64,000 nucleotides of DNA from Algoriphagus halophilus (GCF_900129785.1 NZ_FSRC01000004.1:310001-374000), one strand, 5' to 3'. Positions 16,337 to 28,536 are shown, counted from the first letter of the stretch. The notes: a model not told the origin generated them from the letters alone. Numbers and translations: made by a program.

Positions 16337-19300
16337 TTGGCTATCAAGAATCAAACCGAAAGGAAAAGTTTCTCCTCCATTAAGGTGGTCAAAGACTATC
16401 CGGATTTTCTAGATATTCAGTTGCAGTCTTTTAAAGACTTTTTTCAATTGGATACTCCAGCGGAAAAACGCCGGGCAGATGGGTTATTTAAAGTATTTGC
16501 CGAAAACTTCCCGATCAGTGATTCCAGAGAAAATTTCACTTTGGAATTCATCGATTACGCAGTAGATCCTCCTAAGTATAGTGTAGGAGAATGTATTGAT
16601 AGAGGTTTGACATATTCTGTCCCTTTAAAGGCAAAACTTAGACTTCTTTGTCACGATGAGGATAATGAGGATTTCGAAACCATTGAGCAAGAGGTATTCT
16701 TAGGAAACCTTCCGTATATGACGGAGAAAGGTTCCTTCGTCATCAATGGGGCGGAACGAGTGATCGTTTCTCAGTTGCATAGATCTCCAGGTGTATTCTT
16801 TGCGCAAAGCAAGCATACAAATGGCACGAAGTTATATTCAGCTAGAATCATTCCTTTCAAAGGTTCCTGGATCGAATTTGCTACAGACATCAACAATGTC
16901 ATGTATGCATACATCGATCGTAAGAAAAAATTCCCTGTTACCACTTTGCTTAGAGCAATTGGCTATGGTTCTGATAAAGATATCTTGGATTTATTCGGAT
17001 TATCTGAGGAAGTTTCAGCCACTAAAAATGCACTGAAAAAGGCAGCAGGAAGAAAATTGGCCGCAAGAGTTCTTAGAACTTGGGTAGAAGATTTCGTGGA
17101 TGAAGATACTGGTGAAGTAGTATCCATCGATCGAAATGAGGTATTGCTTGAGCGTGATACCGTACTTACGGATGAAGATATTTCTATGATTTTGGATTCG
17201 GGATCGAAAAGCATCATCCTTCATAGGGAAGATGTGAATATCGCCGATTTCTCTATCGTTTATAATACATTACAGAAAGATAACTCCAACTCTGAAAAAG
17301 AAGCAGTAGAAGTTATCTATCGTCAGTTGAGAAACACTGAAGCACCTGATGAGGCGACTGCAAGAGAAGTAATTCATAGCTTATTCTTCTCTGACAAGCG
17401 TTATGATCTAGGTGAAGTTGGTCGTTATAGAATCAACAAAAAATTAGGTCTTGACATTGAATCTGAAAAGATTGTCTTGACTAAAGAGGATATCATTTCA
17501 ATTGTGAAGTATCTAATTGGATTGATCAACTCTAAAGCAGTAGTCGATGATATTGACCACTTGAGTAACAGAAGAGTAAGAACTGTAGGTGAGCAGCTTT
17601 ATAGCCAGTTCGGTGTAGGTCTTGCTAGAATGGCTAGAACCATTCGTGAAAGAATGAACGTTCGTGACAATGAAGACTTCAAACCAGTCGATTTGATCAA
17701 TGCACGTACACTTTCTTCTGTAATTAACTCATTCTTTGGTACCAACCAGCTTTCTCAGTTCATGGATCAAACCAATCCATTGGCAGAGTTGACTCACAAG
17801 AGAAGACTTTCTGCATTGGGTCCAGGGGGTCTATCTAGAGAAAGAGCAGGTTTCGAGGTACGTGACGTTCACTATACACACTATGGTCGTCTTTGTACTA
17901 TTGAAACTCCGGAAGGTCCAAACATTGGTTTGATTTCTTCTCTTTGCGTTCACGCTAAAGTGAATTCCATGGGCTTCTTGGAAACTCCTTATAGAAAGGT
18001 GAAAGACGGGAAAGTAAGTATGGATAAGAGTGACATCGTATTCCTTACTGCTGAAGAAGAAGATGACAATAACATTGCACAGGCAAATGCACCTTTGGAT
18101 GAGAAAGGTAATTTCATCAATGAAAAAGTAAAAGCAAGATTTGAAGGTGATTTCCCGGTTCTTGAACCAACTGAAATCAGCTACATGGACGTTGCTCCAA
18201 ACCAAATTGTGTCAGTAGCTGCTTCTTTGATTCCTTTCTTGGAGCATGATGATGCAAACAGGGCCTTGATGGGATCCAACATGCAGCGTCAGGCAGTTCC
18301 ATTGTTGAAAGCAGAGTCTCCTATTGTAGGTACTGGCCTTGAGGCAAAAGCAGCTGTAGATTCAAGATCCTTGATTATTGCAGAAGCAGACGGTGTAGTT
18401 GACTATGTAGATGCTAAGAAAATCACCATCAAGTATGACCTATCTGATGATGAACTATTAGTAAACTTTACAGACGAATATAAATCTTACGATCTGATTA
18501 AGTTCAGAAGAACCAACCAGGATACTACGATCAACTTGACTCCATTGGTGTTGAAAGGTCAGAAAGTAGTGAAAGGCCAGGTTCTCGTAGAAGGATATTC
18601 GACGAACGAAGGAGAGCTTGCTCTAGGTAAGAACTTGAAGGTGGCTTACATGCCATGGCAAGGATATAACTTTGAGGATGCGATTGTAATTTCTGAGCGA
18701 GTTGTTCGTGAAGATATCTTTACCTCTATCCACGTTGAAGAATTCCAACTAGAAGTAAGAGATACCAAACGTGGGGAAGAAGAATTAACTTCTGAAATTC
18801 CTAACGTATCTGAAGAGGCTGTGAAGCACTTGGACGAGAATGGTGTAATCAGAATTGGTGCGGAAGTGAAAGAAGGTGATATTATCATCGGTAAAATCAC
18901 TCCTAAAGGTGAAACTGATCCAACTCCAGAAGAAAAACTATTGAGAGCAATCTTCGGGGATAAAGCTGGTGATGTAAAAGATGCATCATTGAAAGCTTCT
19001 CCATCTCTGAATGGTGTGGTTATCGAAACCAAGTTGTTCTCTCGTCCTAAAAAGGATAAAGAAGTTAGAGCGAAAGCAAAAGCTGAGGTTGAAAAACTGA
19101 AAGCAAAATACTCCAAAGATCTATTGGGTATCAGAGCTCGAATGATCAACAAATTGGTGACTCTCTTGGATGGTAAAACATCTTTGGGCGTGAAACACAA
19201 GTTTGGAGATGAGATCATCAGCAAGGGTGTTAAATTCAATCTGAAGAATATCGAAAACAACTTGTTCCCTGCGAAGAACCCTTATAGAGACGAAAGTAAC

Positions 19301-20212
19301 TATAACGTTCCAGAGGAAGCAAACTTGATTTCTGATATCATTTTGGATGATTGGACCGATGATCCACATACCAATGATCTGATTGTGAAATTGGTGAAAA
19401 ACTACACCAATTCCAGAAACGAGATTTCAGGTCTATTCAAGAGAGATCGATTTACTCTTGAAGTTGGAGATGAACTTCCTGCAGGTATTGTTCAGCTTGC
19501 TAAGGTTTACGTGGCTAAGAAGCGTAAATTGAAAGTAGGGGATAAGATGGCAGGTCGTCACGGAAACAAAGGTATTGTCGCTAGAATCGTAAGAGACGAA
19601 GACATGCCGTTCCTAGAAGACGGAACTCCAATGGATATCGTATTGAACCCGCTGGGTGTACCATCTCGTATGAACATTGGTCAGATCTTCGAAACTGTAC
19701 TTGCTTGGGCAGGTCAGGTATTGGGTAAGAAATATGCTACTCCGATTTTCGATGGAGCTTCTATGGAAGAGGTTTCTGCTGAGTTGGAAGAAGCAGGCGT
19801 ACCAGCATACGGGCGTACTTATCTATATGATGGTCTATCCGGTGTGAAATTTGACCAACCAGTAACCGTAGGTGTGGCTTACATGCTTAAATTGGGTCAC
19901 TTGGTGGATGATAAGATGCACGCGCGTTCTATTGGTCCATACTCTTTGATTACGCAACAGCCATTGGGTGGTAAAGCTCAATTCGGTGGTCAGCGTTTCG
20001 GAGAAATGGAAGTGTGGGCACTGGAAGCATTCGGTGCATCCCACGTACTTCAGGAAATCCTGACTGTTAAATCAGATGACGTAATCGGTAGAGCTAAAGC
20101 TTATGAAGCGATAGTGAAGGGTGAAAACCTTCCTAAACCTAATATTCCAGAATCATTCAATGTATTGGTTCATGAATTGAGAGGTTTGGCTCTTGAAATT
20201 ACCCTGGATTAA
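16337..20212 (+). CDS. rpoB: DNA-directed RNA polymerase subunit beta
   Basis: The beta subunit forms one pincer of RNA polymerase and much of its active site. The 1291 residues are a normal size for Bacteroidota. The rifampicin pocket at about residues 470-500 has the ancestral sequence ([20 protein letters not shown] then ALGPGG), with the usual Asp, His and Ser at the common resistance positions. Other hallmarks are [43 protein letters not shown] and the C-terminal [20 protein letters not shown]. The start is TTG at 16337, because translation from there gives the family's [13 protein letters not shown]-terminus. rpoC follows after 50 bases. Confidence 0.98.
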   Translation: MAIKNQTERKSFSSIKVVKDYPDFLDIQLQSFKDFFQLDTPAEKRRADGLFKVFAENFPISDSRENFTLEFIDYAVDPPKYSVGECIDRGLTYSVPLKAKLRLLCHDEDNEDFETIEQEVFLGNLPYMTEKGSFVINGAERVIVSQLHRSPGVFFAQSKHTNGTKLYSARIIPFKGSWIEFATDINNVMYAYIDRKKKFPVTTLLRAIGYGSDKDILDLFGLSEEVSATKNALKKAAGRKLAARVLRTWVEDFVDEDTGEVVSIDRNEVLLERDTVLTDEDISMILDSGSKSIILHREDVNIADFSIVYNTLQKDNSNSEKEAVEVIYRQLRNTEAPDEATAREVIHSLFFSDKRYDLGEVGRYRINKKLGLDIESEKIVLTKEDIISIVKYLIGLINSKAVVDDIDHLSNRRVRTVGEQLYSQFGVGLARMARTIRERMNVRDNEDFKPVDLINARTLSSVINSFFGTNQLSQFMDQTNPLAELTHKRRLSALGPGGLSRERAGFEVRDVHYTHYGRLCTIETPEGPNIGLISSLCVHAKVNSMGFLETPYRKVKDGKVSMDKSDIVFLTAEEEDDNNIAQANAPLDEKGNFINEKVKARFEGDFPVLEPTEISYMDVAPNQIVSVAASLIPFLEHDDANRALMGSNMQRQAVPLLKAESPIVGTGLEAKAAVDSRSLIIAEADGVVDYVDAKKITIKYDLSDDELLVNFTDEYKSYDLIKFRRTNQDTTINLTPLVLKGQKVVKGQVLVEGYSTNEGELALGKNLKVAYMPWQGYNFEDAIVISERVVREDIFTSIHVEEFQLEVRDTKRGEEELTSEIPNVSEEAVKHLDENGVIRIGAEVKEGDIIIGKITPKGETDPTPEEKLLRAIFGDKAGDVKDASLKASPSLNGVVIETKLFSRPKKDKEVRAKAKAEVEKLKAKYSKDLLGIRARMINKLVTLLDGKTSLGVKHKFGDEIISKGVKFNLKNIENNLFPAKNPYRDESNYNVPEEANLISDIILDDWTDDPHTNDLIVKLVKNYTNSRNEISGLFKRDRFTLEVGDELPAGIVQLAKVYVAKKRKLKVGDKMAGRHGNKGIVARIVRDEDMPFLEDGTPMDIVLNPLGVPSRMNIGQIFETVLAWAGQVLGKKYATPIFDGASMEEVSAELEEAGVPAYGRTYLYDGLSGVKFDQPVTVGVAYMLKLGHLVDDKMHARSIGPYSLITQQPLGGKAQFGGQRFGEMEVWALEAFGASHVLQEILTVKSDDVIGRAKAYEAIVKGENLPKPNIPESFNVLVHELRGLALEITLD

Positions 20213-20224
20213 TTTAGCTCATTA

Positions 20225-20244
20225 GGGCTCGCAAGAGCCCTTTA
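20225..20244 (+). other. GNRA-capped hairpin between rpoB and rpoC
   Basis: AGGGCTC, the loop GCAA, then GAGCCCT form a 7-base-pair stem with a GNRA tetraloop, followed by only TT and then ACATATC. The weak T-run argues for an mRNA-stabilising or weakly attenuating hairpin, not a full terminator, since rpoC must be made in step with rpoB. Confidence 0.55.
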
Positions 20245-20262
20245 CATATCTTTCAAAAAACT

Positions 20263-23200
20263 ATGGCGTTCAGAAAAAATAAAAAACTTAACATCGACTT
20301 TTCCAGAGTCACCGTTAGTTTGGCTTCTCCAGAATCTATTCTGGATAGTTCAAACGGTGAAGTGACACAGCCAGAGACTATCAACTATAGAACTTACAAA
20401 CCAGAAATGGGTGGTTTGTTCTGTGAGAGAATCTTTGGTCCTGTCAAAGACTGGGAATGTCATTGTGGCAAGTATAAGCGCATCAGGTATAAAGGTATTA
20501 TCTGTGACCGTTGCGGTGTAGAGGTTACAGAAAAGAAAGTAAGAAGAGAGAGAATGGGGCACATCGAGCTGGTAGTACCAGTTGCTCACATTTGGTATTT
20601 TAAATCTCTTCCTAATAAAATCGGTTATCTTCTTGGTCTACCGACTAAGAAGCTTGATCAGATTGTGTATTATGAGCGCTATGCTGTAGTACAACCAGGT
20701 ATCAAAGCTGAGGACGGAATTCAATACTTGGATTTCCTAACTGAGGATGAGTACCTGGATATCATGGATAAGCTTCCTAAGGAAAATCACATGCTTGATG
20801 ATGACGATCCAAATAAATTCATCGCCAAAATGGGTGCTGAAGCTTTGGAAATGTTGTTGGCTAGAATTGAGCTGGATGATCTTTCTTATGCACTTCGTCA
20901 CCAAGCAGCTACTGATACTTCTCAGCAGAGAAAAGCAGAAGCTTTGAAAAGATTGAAAGTAGTAGAAGCATTCCGTGATGCAAGAACCAGAATTGAAAAC
21001 CGTCCTGAGTGGATGGTAGTAAGAATGGTTCCAGTGATCCCACCAGAATTGAGACCTTTGGTTCCTTTGGATGGTGGTAGATTCGCTACTTCTGATTTGA
21101 ATGACCTTTATAGAAGAGTAATTATCAGAAATAACCGATTGAAGAGATTGATCGATATCAAAGCTCCAGAGGTTATTTTGAGAAACGAGAAGAGAATGCT
21201 ACAGGAAGCTGTCGATTCTTTGTTCGATAACTCTAGAAAAGTAAATGCGGTAAGATCTGATGGTAACCGTGCTTTGAAGTCCCTTTCTGACATGTTGAAA
21301 GGTAAGCAAGGCCGTTTCCGTCAAAACTTGCTCGGTAAGCGTGTGGATTATTCCGGTCGTTCTGTGATCGTGGTAGGTCCTGAATTAAAGCTTCACGAGT
21401 GTGGTCTTCCAAAAAATATGGCAGCCGAGCTTTTCAAACCATTTATCATCAGAAAACTGATTGAAAGAGGGATTGTAAAGACTGTTAAATCTGCCAAGAA
21501 AATTGTGGATCGTAAAGATCCAGTGGTATGGGACATCTTGGAAAATGTATTGAAAGGACATCCTGTTCTTCTAAACCGTGCTCCTACTCTTCACAGACTA
21601 GGTATCCAAGCATTCCAGCCTAAATTGATCGAAGGAAAAGCAATCCAGCTTCACCCATTGGTATGTACTGCATTCAACGCCGATTTTGACGGTGACCAGA
21701 TGGCGGTTCACGTACCACTTGGCCATGAAGCAATTTTGGAAGCTTCTACGTTGATGCTTTCTGCTCATAACATCCTTAACCCTGCCAATGGTGCTCCTAT
21801 TACTGTACCATCTCAGGATATGGTTTTGGGTCTGTATTATGTAACGAAAGGCAAGAAATCTACTCCAGAAGAGCCAGTTCCTGGTGAAGGAATGACCTTC
21901 TACAGTACGGAGGAAGTAGTAATTGCATTAAACGAACGAGTGATCTCCAAGCACGCGAATATCAAGTGTAAGGTGAATGTTCGTAAGCCAGATGGATCTA
22001 TTGTAGAGGAAATCATCGATACGGTTGCTGGTAGATTGATCTTTAACCAGTTTGTTCCTGAGGAAGTAGGTTATGTAAATGAGCTTCTTACCAAGAAAAA
22101 ACTGCAGCAGATTATTGCTCAGGTAGTAAAAGTATGTGGTATTGCACGTACAGCTAAATTCTTGGATGATATCAAGCATCTAGGTTTCCAAAGTGCTTAC
22201 CAAGGTGGTTTGTCAATGGGACTAAATGATGTAATTATCCCAGAAGAAAAAGAACCAATGATCACCAAAGCCAAGGAAGAGGTAGATCAGGTTTGGAATA
22301 ACTACTTGATGGGTCTGATCACTGATAACGAGCGTTACAACCAAGTAATTGATATCTGGACTCGTACCAACTCTCATTTGACTAATAATCTAATGAAGCA
22401 GATGGAAGAGGATAAGCAAGGTTTCAATGCGATCTACATGATGATGCACTCAGGAGCACGTGGTTCTAGAGAGCAGATTCGTCAGCTAGGTGGTATGAGA
22501 GGTCTGATGGCTAAGCCACAGAAAAACTTGCAAGGTTCAGTTGGTGAGATTATTGAAAACCCGATTCTTTCCAACTTTAAGGAAGGATTGGATGTATTGG
22601 AATACTTTATCTCTACGCACGGTGCACGTAAAGGTCTTGCCGATACAGCATTGAAAACTGCCGATGCGGGCTACTTAACTCGTCGTTTGGTAGACGTTGC
22701 TCAGGATATGATTGTGACAGAAGAGGACTGCGGTACTTTGAGAGGTTTGAACGTTCTTCCATTGAAAGACAATGATGAGATCGTTGAGCCATTATCTGAA
22801 AGAATCCTAGGTAGAGTTTCTGTTCACGATGTATATGATCCAATTACAGATGAGTTGATCATCCCTGCAGGAATTGAAATTACAGATGAAATCGCTGCTA
22901 AAGTGGATGAATCTGCCATTGAAGAGGTTGAAATCAGGTCCGTATTGACTTGTGAAACCCGTAGAGGTGTTTGTTCTAAGTGTTATGGTAGAAACCTTGC
23001 AACTGGTTATATGGTACAATCCGGTGAGTCTGTTGGTGTAATCGCTGCACAGTCTATCGGTGAACCAGGTACTCAGTTGACATTGAGAACGTTCCACGTT
23101 GGTGGTACTGCATCTAACATGGCTGTTGAAGCGAGCATCACGGCTAAATTTGAAGGTATTGTTGAGTTTGATGAGGAGTTGAGAACCTTGGAAACTACCA

Positions 23201-24576
23201 ACAAGGATGGAGAACCTGTAACAGTAGTAATGGGTAGATCCGGAGAGATCAAAATCAACGATCCTAAGTCTGGCAAAACTTTAGTTTCTAACCATGTTCC
23301 TTATGGTGCATTGTTAGAAGTGAAGGATGGTCAGAAGATCAGCAAAAATGGCGCACTATGTAAGTGGGATCCATATAATGCGGTAATCCTTTCAGAATTC
23401 GATGGTTCCATCGACTTTGAGGCAATCGTAGAAGGAATTACTTACAAAGAGGTAGCTGATGATCAAACTGGTTTCCGTGAAAAAGTAATTATCGATACTA
23501 AGGATAGAACCAAAAACCCAGCGATCATTGTAAACTATGGAGATGAATCCAAATCTTACAATATTCCAGTGGGAGCTCACTTGGCAGTTGAAATTGGCGA
23601 GAAAGTCAAAGCTGGTCAGGTGTTGGTTAAAATCCCAAGATCTGTTGGTAAAACAAGAGATATTACCGGTGGTCTACCAAGAGTAACAGAATTGTTTGAG
23701 GCTAGAAACCCATCTAACCCAGCAGTTGTTTCTGAAATCGACGGAGTAGTAACCTATGGTGGTATCAAGCGTGGTAACAGAGAGATTTTGATCGAATCTA
23801 AAGATGGAGTGATTAAGAAATACATGGTATCTCTTTCTAAGCATATCTTGGTTCAGGAGAATGACTTTATCCGCGCAGGTGAGCCGTTATCAGATGGAGC
23901 AATTACTCCAAATGATATCTTGGCGATCAAAGGTCCTACAGCTGTTCAGGAATATTTGGTAAATGAAATTCAGGAAGTATATAGACTTCAAGGTGTAAAA
24001 ATCAATGACAAGCATATTGAGGTGATCGTATCTCAAATGATGCAGAAAGTTGAGATCTTGGATGCTGGTGACACTGGATTCCTTCAAAACCAAGTAGTTG
24101 ACAAGTGGGCATTTAGAGAGGAAAATGATAATATCCTTGACAAGAAAGTGGTAATGGACGCAGGTGATTCTTCTACTTTGAAACCAGGTATGATTATTAC
24201 TGCCAGAAGATTGAGAGACGAAAACTCAAGCTTGAAGCGTAAGGATCTTAAGTTGGTACAAGTTAGAGATGCTGAAACTGCAGTTTCTAAGCCAACGTTA
24301 CAAGGTATTACTGCCGCTTCTTTGGGTACAGAAAGCTTCCTTTCTGCCGCTTCATTCCAGGAAACTACCAAGGTTCTTTCTGAGGCAGCCATTAGAGGTA
24401 AGCGTGATGAATTGTTAGGATTGAAAGAGAACGTATTGGTTGGACACTTGATCCCAGCGGGTACTGGACAAAGAAGAATCCAGAACATCATCGTTGGTTC
24501 CAAAGAGGAATACGATAAACTTTCTGATAGCATGGATCATGTATCCACTAAGAAATCAAGCGAAGCCATTCTATAA
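20263..24576 (+). CDS. rpoC: DNA-directed RNA polymerase subunit beta'
   Basis: The beta' subunit carries the catalytic magnesium. Its active-site motif [12 protein letters not shown] is present near residue 475. The N-terminal zinc ribbon has its four cysteines (CHCG near 66 and CDRCG near 81), and the second zinc site is at [16 protein letters not shown] near 905. Trigger-loop and bridge-helix segments ([19 protein letters not shown] and [20 protein letters not shown]) are intact. The 1437 residues are typical of Bacteroidota. The terminator at 24598-24627 follows. Confidence 0.99.
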   Translation: MAFRKNKKLNIDFSRVTVSLASPESILDSSNGEVTQPETINYRTYKPEMGGLFCERIFGPVKDWECHCGKYKRIRYKGIICDRCGVEVTEKKVRRERMGHIELVVPVAHIWYFKSLPNKIGYLLGLPTKKLDQIVYYERYAVVQPGIKAEDGIQYLDFLTEDEYLDIMDKLPKENHMLDDDDPNKFIAKMGAEALEMLLARIELDDLSYALRHQAATDTSQQRKAEALKRLKVVEAFRDARTRIENRPEWMVVRMVPVIPPELRPLVPLDGGRFATSDLNDLYRRVIIRNNRLKRLIDIKAPEVILRNEKRMLQEAVDSLFDNSRKVNAVRSDGNRALKSLSDMLKGKQGRFRQNLLGKRVDYSGRSVIVVGPELKLHECGLPKNMAAELFKPFIIRKLIERGIVKTVKSAKKIVDRKDPVVWDILENVLKGHPVLLNRAPTLHRLGIQAFQPKLIEGKAIQLHPLVCTAFNADFDGDQMAVHVPLGHEAILEASTLMLSAHNILNPANGAPITVPSQDMVLGLYYVTKGKKSTPEEPVPGEGMTFYSTEEVVIALNERVISKHANIKCKVNVRKPDGSIVEEIIDTVAGRLIFNQFVPEEVGYVNELLTKKKLQQIIAQVVKVCGIARTAKFLDDIKHLGFQSAYQGGLSMGLNDVIIPEEKEPMITKAKEEVDQVWNNYLMGLITDNERYNQVIDIWTRTNSHLTNNLMKQMEEDKQGFNAIYMMMHSGARGSREQIRQLGGMRGLMAKPQKNLQGSVGEIIENPILSNFKEGLDVLEYFISTHGARKGLADTALKTADAGYLTRRLVDVAQDMIVTEEDCGTLRGLNVLPLKDNDEIVEPLSERILGRVSVHDVYDPITDELIIPAGIEITDEIAAKVDESAIEEVEIRSVLTCETRRGVCSKCYGRNLATGYMVQSGESVGVIAAQSIGEPGTQLTLRTFHVGGTASNMAVEASITAKFEGIVEFDEELRTLETTNKDGEPVTVVMGRSGEIKINDPKSGKTLVSNHVPYGALLEVKDGQKISKNGALCKWDPYNAVILSEFDGSIDFEAIVEGITYKEVADDQTGFREKVIIDTKDRTKNPAIIVNYGDESKSYNIPVGAHLAVEIGEKVKAGQVLVKIPRSVGKTRDITGGLPRVTELFEARNPSNPAVVSEIDGVVTYGGIKRGNREILIESKDGVIKKYMVSLSKHILVQENDFIRAGEPLSDGAITPNDILAIKGPTAVQEYLVNEIQEVYRLQGVKINDKHIEVIVSQMMQKVEILDAGDTGFLQNQVVDKWAFREENDNILDKKVVMDAGDSSTLKPGMIITARRLRDENSSLKRKDLKLVQVRDAETAVSKPTLQGITAASLGTESFLSAASFQETTKVLSEAAIRGKRDELLGLKENVLVGHLIPAGTGQRRIQNIIVGSKEEYDKLSDSMDHVSTKKSSEAIL

Positions 24577-24597
24577 TGGTATGAAATAACAACTAAC

Positions 24598-24627
24598 AAA
24601 AGGCCTGTATTCGTACAGGCCTTTTTT
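24598..24627 (+). terminator. UUCG-capped terminator after rpoC
   Basis: AAAAGGCCTGTA, the loop TTCG, then TACAGGCCTTTT form a 12-base-pair stem ending in a T-run. It lies 21 bases after the rpoC stop and only 12 bases before the start of the DUF3467 gene. Confidence 0.88.
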
Positions 24628-24639
24628 AATCCATCAAAA

Positions 24640-24960
24640 ATGCAAGACGAAAAAGGGAAAAGACCTGATCAACAGATCAATGTAGAACTATCGGAGGAAG
24701 TAGCTGAAGGAGTTTATGCAAATTTGGCGATGATCGCACACTCCAATTCTGAATTTGTGATTGATTTTATCCGATTAATGCCAGGAGTTCCAAAAGCAAA
24801 AGTGAAATCAAGAATTATTGTGACTCCAGAACATGCAAAACGTTTATTAGCAGCTTTAAAGGACAATATTGACAAGTATGAAGATGCTTTTGGGAAGATA
24901 AATCAGGGTGGTGGAGCCCCACAATTCCCGATCAGCTTTGGTACTCCAGGTGAGGCGTAA
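24640..24960 (+). CDS. DUF3467-family protein
   Basis: This is a 106-residue cytosolic protein of unknown function. The family features are visible: INVELSEEVAEGVYANLAMI near 13-32, then HSNSEFVIDFIRLMPG, and KVKSRIIVTPEHAKRLLAAL near 52-71, followed by a Gly/Pro-rich tail. There is no signal peptide or membrane segment. As I recall, an equivalent gene lies between rpoC and rpsL in other Bacteroidota, which hints at a role near transcription or ribosome production; that is inference. The gene begins 12 bases after the rpoC terminator with no room for its own promoter, so it presumably depends on read-through. Confidence 0.85.
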   Translation: MQDEKGKRPDQQINVELSEEVAEGVYANLAMIAHSNSEFVIDFIRLMPGVPKAKVKSRIIVTPEHAKRLLAALKDNIDKYEDAFGKINQGGGAPQFPISFGTPGEA

Positions 24961-24980
24961 CAAAAATATAACTACTTAAT

Positions 24981-25011
24981 TTTGTTCATCTTATTACTTT
25001 GGTTACCTTTG
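24981..25011 (+). promoter_or_regulatory. promoter of the str unit (rpsL-rpsG-fusA-rpsJ)
   Basis: TTTG (24981-24984), a 19-base gap, then TACCTTTG (25004-25011) followed by CAGTCC. It matches TTTG-N19-TAnnTTTG exactly and lies 47 bases before the rpsL ATG. Confidence 0.88.
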
Positions 25012-25058
25012 CAGTCCAAAATTTAACAGTTTACAGGAAAACTAAATTTTATCAGTTA

Positions 25059-25454
25059 ATGCCTACTATTCAACAGTTAGTAAGAAAAGGTAGAACTACA
25101 CTGGAGACCAAATCAAAATCAAGAGCTTTGGATGCATGTCCTCAGCGAAGAGGTGTTTGTACCAGGGTATACACTACAACCCCTAAGAAGCCTAACTCAG
25201 CAATGAGAAAAGTGGCGAGGGTGAGATTGACAAATGGAAAAGAAGTGAATGCTTACATTCCAGGGGAAGGTCACAATCTACAGGAGCACTCAATCGTATT
25301 GATTAGAGGTGGTCGTGTGAAAGATCTACCAGGTGTAAGATATCACATCATCCGTGGTGCACTTGATACCGCAGGAGTTAAAGACCGTAAACAAGGTCGC
25401 TCTAAGTATGGTGCTAAAAGACCGAAGGCAGGAAAAGCCCCGGCAAAGAAATAA
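25059..25454 (+). CDS. rpsL: 30S ribosomal protein S12 (uS12)
   Basis: S12 sits at the decoding centre and controls accuracy; it is the classic streptomycin target. The start at 25059 ([12 protein letters not shown], 131 residues) is chosen because it gives the universal N-terminus; a frame open from 24999 would begin inside the promoter's -7 box. The conserved [20 protein letters not shown] near 41-60 and [13 protein letters not shown] near 85 have unmodified-type lysines at the positions where streptomycin-resistance changes usually occur. The tail is Lys/Ala-rich. Confidence 0.98.
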   Translation: MPTIQQLVRKGRTTLETKSKSRALDACPQRRGVCTRVYTTTPKKPNSAMRKVARVRLTNGKEVNAYIPGEGHNLQEHSIVLIRGGRVKDLPGVRYHIIRGALDTAGVKDRKQGRSKYGAKRPKAGKAPAKK

Positions 25455-25476
25455 TACTTTATAACATTTAGAAAAA

Positions 25477-25944
25477 ATGAGAAAAGCGAAACCAAAGAAG
25501 AGATATATTCTTCCTGATCCTAAGTTCAATGATACCTTGGTTACCAAGTTTGTGAACTGTCTAATGGTAGATGGGAAGAAGAGTATTGCTTACAGAATTT
25601 TCTACGATGCAGTAGAAAAAGTTGAGGAAAAAGTAGGTGAGAATGGTCTTGAAGTTTGGAAAAAAGCGCTTAACAATATTGCTCCATCCGTAGAGGTGAA
25701 GAGTCGTAGAGTTGGTGGTGCTACGTTCCAGGTTCCAATGGAAGTTCGTCCGGAAAGAAAGCTCTCTCTAGGTATTAAGTGGATGATCACTTATGCTAGA
25801 AGAAGAGGAGAGAAAACAATGATGGACAGACTTGCTGGTGAGATCATAGCTGCTTCCAAAGGCGAAGGTGCCGGAGTGAAGAAAAAAGATGATACACACA
25901 GAATGGCCGAGGCTAACAAAGCATTCTCCCACTTTAGATTTTAA
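25477..25944 (+). CDS. rpsG: 30S ribosomal protein S7 (uS7)
   Basis: S7 nucleates assembly of the 30S head and contacts E-site tRNA. The 155 residues show the typical [20 protein letters not shown]-terminus and the [18 protein letters not shown] segment near 77-94. The C-terminus ends in [11 protein letters not shown], the usual family ending. It lies 22 bases after rpsL. Confidence 0.98.
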   Translation: MRKAKPKKRYILPDPKFNDTLVTKFVNCLMVDGKKSIAYRIFYDAVEKVEEKVGENGLEVWKKALNNIAPSVEVKSRRVGGATFQVPMEVRPERKLSLGIKWMITYARRRGEKTMMDRLAGEIIAASKGEGAGVKKKDDTHRMAEANKAFSHFRF

Positions 25945-25949
25945 TTAGG

Positions 25950-28073
25950 ATGGCTAAAAGAGATTTAAAATATACCAGAAACATCGGTATTGCTGCTCAC
26001 ATCGATGCTGGTAAGACAACTACTACTGAGCGAATTCTTTTTTACTCTGGGGTATCCCACAAAATCGGAGAGGTGCATGATGGTGCTGCTACGATGGACT
26101 GGATGGCGCAGGAGCAGGAGAGAGGTATTACTATTACTTCCGCTGCTACTACCGTATTCTGGAACTACAGAGATCAAAAATATCAAATTAACATCATTGA
26201 TACTCCTGGACACGTTGACTTTACTGTAGAAGTAAACCGTTCCTTGAGAGTATTGGATGGTTTAGTTTTCCTATTCAGTGCTGTGGATGGTGTTGAACCA
26301 CAGTCTGAGACTAACTGGCGATTAGCTGATAATTATAAAGTCGCTCGTATCGGATTCGTTAACAAAATGGACCGTGCTGGCGCAAACTTCCTTGAGGTTT
26401 GTAAGCAAGTGAAGGAAATGCTTGGTAGCTATGCAGTGCCATTGCAGATTCCTATCGGTGCTGAAGACAAATTCAAAGGTGTTGTTGACTTGATTAACAA
26501 CAGAGCCATTGTATGGAATGAGGAAGATATGGGAATGACTTTCGAAGAAGTTCCTATTCCAGAAGACATGTTGGAAGATGTAGAAAAGTGGAGAGAGCAT
26601 TTACTTGAAGCTGTTGCTGAGTACGACGAGTCTTTGATGGAGAAATTCTTTGATGATCCAGACTCTATTACAGAAGAAGAAATTCTTTCTGCATTGAGAC
26701 AAGCAACCATCGACATGAAAATCGTTCCTATGGTTTGTGGATCTTCTTTCAAAAACAAAGGTGTTCAGACCATGCTTGACTTGGTAATGGAATTGCTTCC
26801 ATCTCCATTGGACAAGGATGATATCATTGCTCACGATTTGAATGATGAGGAGAAAGATGTTAGAATCGCTCCAAACGAAGATGAGCCATTCGCTGGCTTG
26901 GCATTCAAAATCGCGACTGACCCATTCGTGGGTAGATTATGTTTCGTAAGAGCATACTCTGGTATTTTGGATTCTGGATCTTATGTATTCAATAGCCGTT
27001 CTGGAAACAAAGAGCGTATTTCACGTGTGTTCCAGATGCATGCCAACAAGCAAAACCAAATCGATGCGTTAAGAGCTGGTGATATTGGAGCTGTTGTTGG
27101 ATTTAAAGACATCAAGACAGGAGATACTCTATGTTCTGAAAGCCGTAAGGTAGTTCTTGAGTCCATGATTTTCCCTGAGCCTGTTATCGGTTACGCGATT
27201 GAGCCTAAGACTCAAGCTGACGTAGATAAATTGGGTATGGCGATTGCTAAGCTTGTAGAAGAGGATCCTACACTTCAAGTAAATACTGATCATGAAACCG
27301 GTCAGACTATCTTGAGAGGTATGGGTGAGCTTCACTTAGATATTATTATCGACCGTCTGAAGAGAGAATTTAAGGTTGAAATCAACCAAGGTGCTCCTCA
27401 GGTTGCTTACAAAGAAGCTTTGTTTGGTTCTGTTGAACACAAAGAAGTGTACAAGAAGCAGTCAGGTGGTAAAGGTAAATTTGCGGATATCGTGTTCGAA
27501 CTTGGACCTAAAGATGCAGATCCAGAAACTGGAGAAGTGAAGCCAGGACTTGAGTTTGTCAATGGTATCGTAGGTGGTGTAATTCCAAAAGAATTTATTC
27601 CAGCGATCCAGAAAGGTTTCACGGAATCTATGAAAAATGGACCTCTTGCTGGTTACCCAGTAGAGTCTATGAAAGTTAGATTGTTCCACGGATCTTTCCA
27701 CGATGTCGATTCTGATGCTCTTTCTTTTGAATTGGCAGCTAGAATTGGTTTCAAAGAAGCAGCTAAGAAATGTAAGCCTCAATTATTGGAGCCTATCATG
27801 TCTGTAGATGTAGTTTCTCCTGACGAATACACTGGTCCAATCACTGGTGATTTGAACAGAAGAAGAGGTTTGATGAAAGGTATGGATACCAAAGGTACTT
27901 CATCTGTAATCAAAGCATCTGTACCATTGTCTGAATTGTTTGGTTACATCACTGACCTTAGAACAATTTCTTCCGGTAGAGCAACAGCTTCCTTGACATT
28001 CTCTCACTATGAGGCTGTACCTAACAACATAGCAGAGAGCGTAATTGCTAACGTAAAAGGTCAGAAAGACTAA
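25950..28073 (+). CDS. fusA: translation elongation factor G
   Basis: EF-G is the GTPase that drives tRNA-mRNA translocation and, with RRF, ribosome recycling. The 707 residues have all five domains. The G motifs are [15 protein letters not shown] (near 16-30), DTPGHVDFT (near 88) and NKMDRAGA (near 142). Domain IV contains the [16 protein letters not shown] stretch, and the [15 protein letters not shown] segment is in domain III. It starts 5 bases after rpsG. Bacteroidota often carry several EF-G-like genes; this one, in the str unit, is presumably the main one. Confidence 0.98.
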   Translation: MAKRDLKYTRNIGIAAHIDAGKTTTTERILFYSGVSHKIGEVHDGAATMDWMAQEQERGITITSAATTVFWNYRDQKYQINIIDTPGHVDFTVEVNRSLRVLDGLVFLFSAVDGVEPQSETNWRLADNYKVARIGFVNKMDRAGANFLEVCKQVKEMLGSYAVPLQIPIGAEDKFKGVVDLINNRAIVWNEEDMGMTFEEVPIPEDMLEDVEKWREHLLEAVAEYDESLMEKFFDDPDSITEEEILSALRQATIDMKIVPMVCGSSFKNKGVQTMLDLVMELLPSPLDKDDIIAHDLNDEEKDVRIAPNEDEPFAGLAFKIATDPFVGRLCFVRAYSGILDSGSYVFNSRSGNKERISRVFQMHANKQNQIDALRAGDIGAVVGFKDIKTGDTLCSESRKVVLESMIFPEPVIGYAIEPKTQADVDKLGMAIAKLVEEDPTLQVNTDHETGQTILRGMGELHLDIIIDRLKREFKVEINQGAPQVAYKEALFGSVEHKEVYKKQSGGKGKFADIVFELGPKDADPETGEVKPGLEFVNGIVGGVIPKEFIPAIQKGFTESMKNGPLAGYPVESMKVRLFHGSFHDVDSDALSFELAARIGFKEAAKKCKPQLLEPIMSVDVVSPDEYTGPITGDLNRRRGLMKGMDTKGTSSVIKASVPLSELFGYITDLRTISSGRATASLTFSHYEAVPNNIAESVIANVKGQKD

Positions 28074-28085
28074 TCAATATTTGCG

Positions 28086-28391
28086 ATGAATCAGAAAATC
28101 AGAATAAAACTAAAATCATACGATCACAGCCTGGTGGATAAGTCATCAGAGAAAATCGTGAAGGCTGTAAAGGCCACTGGTGCGGTAGTAGTGGGACCAA
28201 TTCCATTGCCTACTAAGAAGGAGAAATTTACGGTGTTGAAATCTCCACACGTAAGTAAAAAAGCGAGAGATCAATACCAACTTTGTACTTACAAGAGATT
28301 GGTTGATATCTACTCTAACAGCTCCAAAACTGTAGATGCTTTGATGAAAATCGAGCTTCCAAGTGGAGTAGATGTAGAGATCAAAGTTTGA
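28086..28391 (+). CDS. rpsJ: 30S ribosomal protein S10 (uS10)
   Basis: S10 belongs to the 30S head and, as NusE, also takes part in transcription antitermination complexes with NusB and NusG. The 101 residues carry [16 protein letters not shown] at the N-terminus, [20 protein letters not shown] near 35-54 and the usual C-terminal [10 protein letters not shown]. Here it closes the str unit: it is 12 bases after fusA and is followed by a terminator, instead of heading the S10 operon. Confidence 0.98.
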   Translation: MNQKIRIKLKSYDHSLVDKSSEKIVKAVKATGAVVVGPIPLPTKKEKFTVLKSPHVSKKARDQYQLCTYKRLVDIYSNSSKTVDALMKIELPSGVDVEIKV

Positions 28392-28417
28392 TCTGCTCTT
28401 AAATATTTCATAAAAAA

Positions 28418-28444
28418 GGCCTGCGTTCACGCGCAGGTCTTTTT
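28418..28444 (+). terminator. terminator after rpsJ
   Basis: GGCCTGCG (28418-28425) pairs with CGCAGGTC (28432-28439), with one G-T pair and a six-base loop, and is followed by TTTTT. It separates rpsJ from rplC. Confidence 0.85.
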
Positions 28445-28536
28445 ATATATTCACCATTTCGACGATTCTAAAGTGCTTTCTTTTGTTTAGCAGTAGTAAA
28501 AATGTTGCTAAATGTTTGAAAATATACGAGTTGGCA

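Noticed and set aside
18646..19260. 204-codon open frame on the minus strand inside rpoB
   Set aside because: It lies wholly antisense to a conserved part of rpoB, has a Ser/Leu/Phe-rich composition typical of reversed codon-biased genes and shows no domain.
16793..20212. Possible antibiotic-resistance substitutions in the rifampicin pocket of RpoB
   Set aside because: The pocket residues that usually change in resistance have the common susceptible-type identities.
24999..25058. 20-residue N-terminal extension of S12
   Set aside because: It would place the start codon inside the promoter's -7 region; S12 starts at the universal MPTIQQL, ATG 25059.
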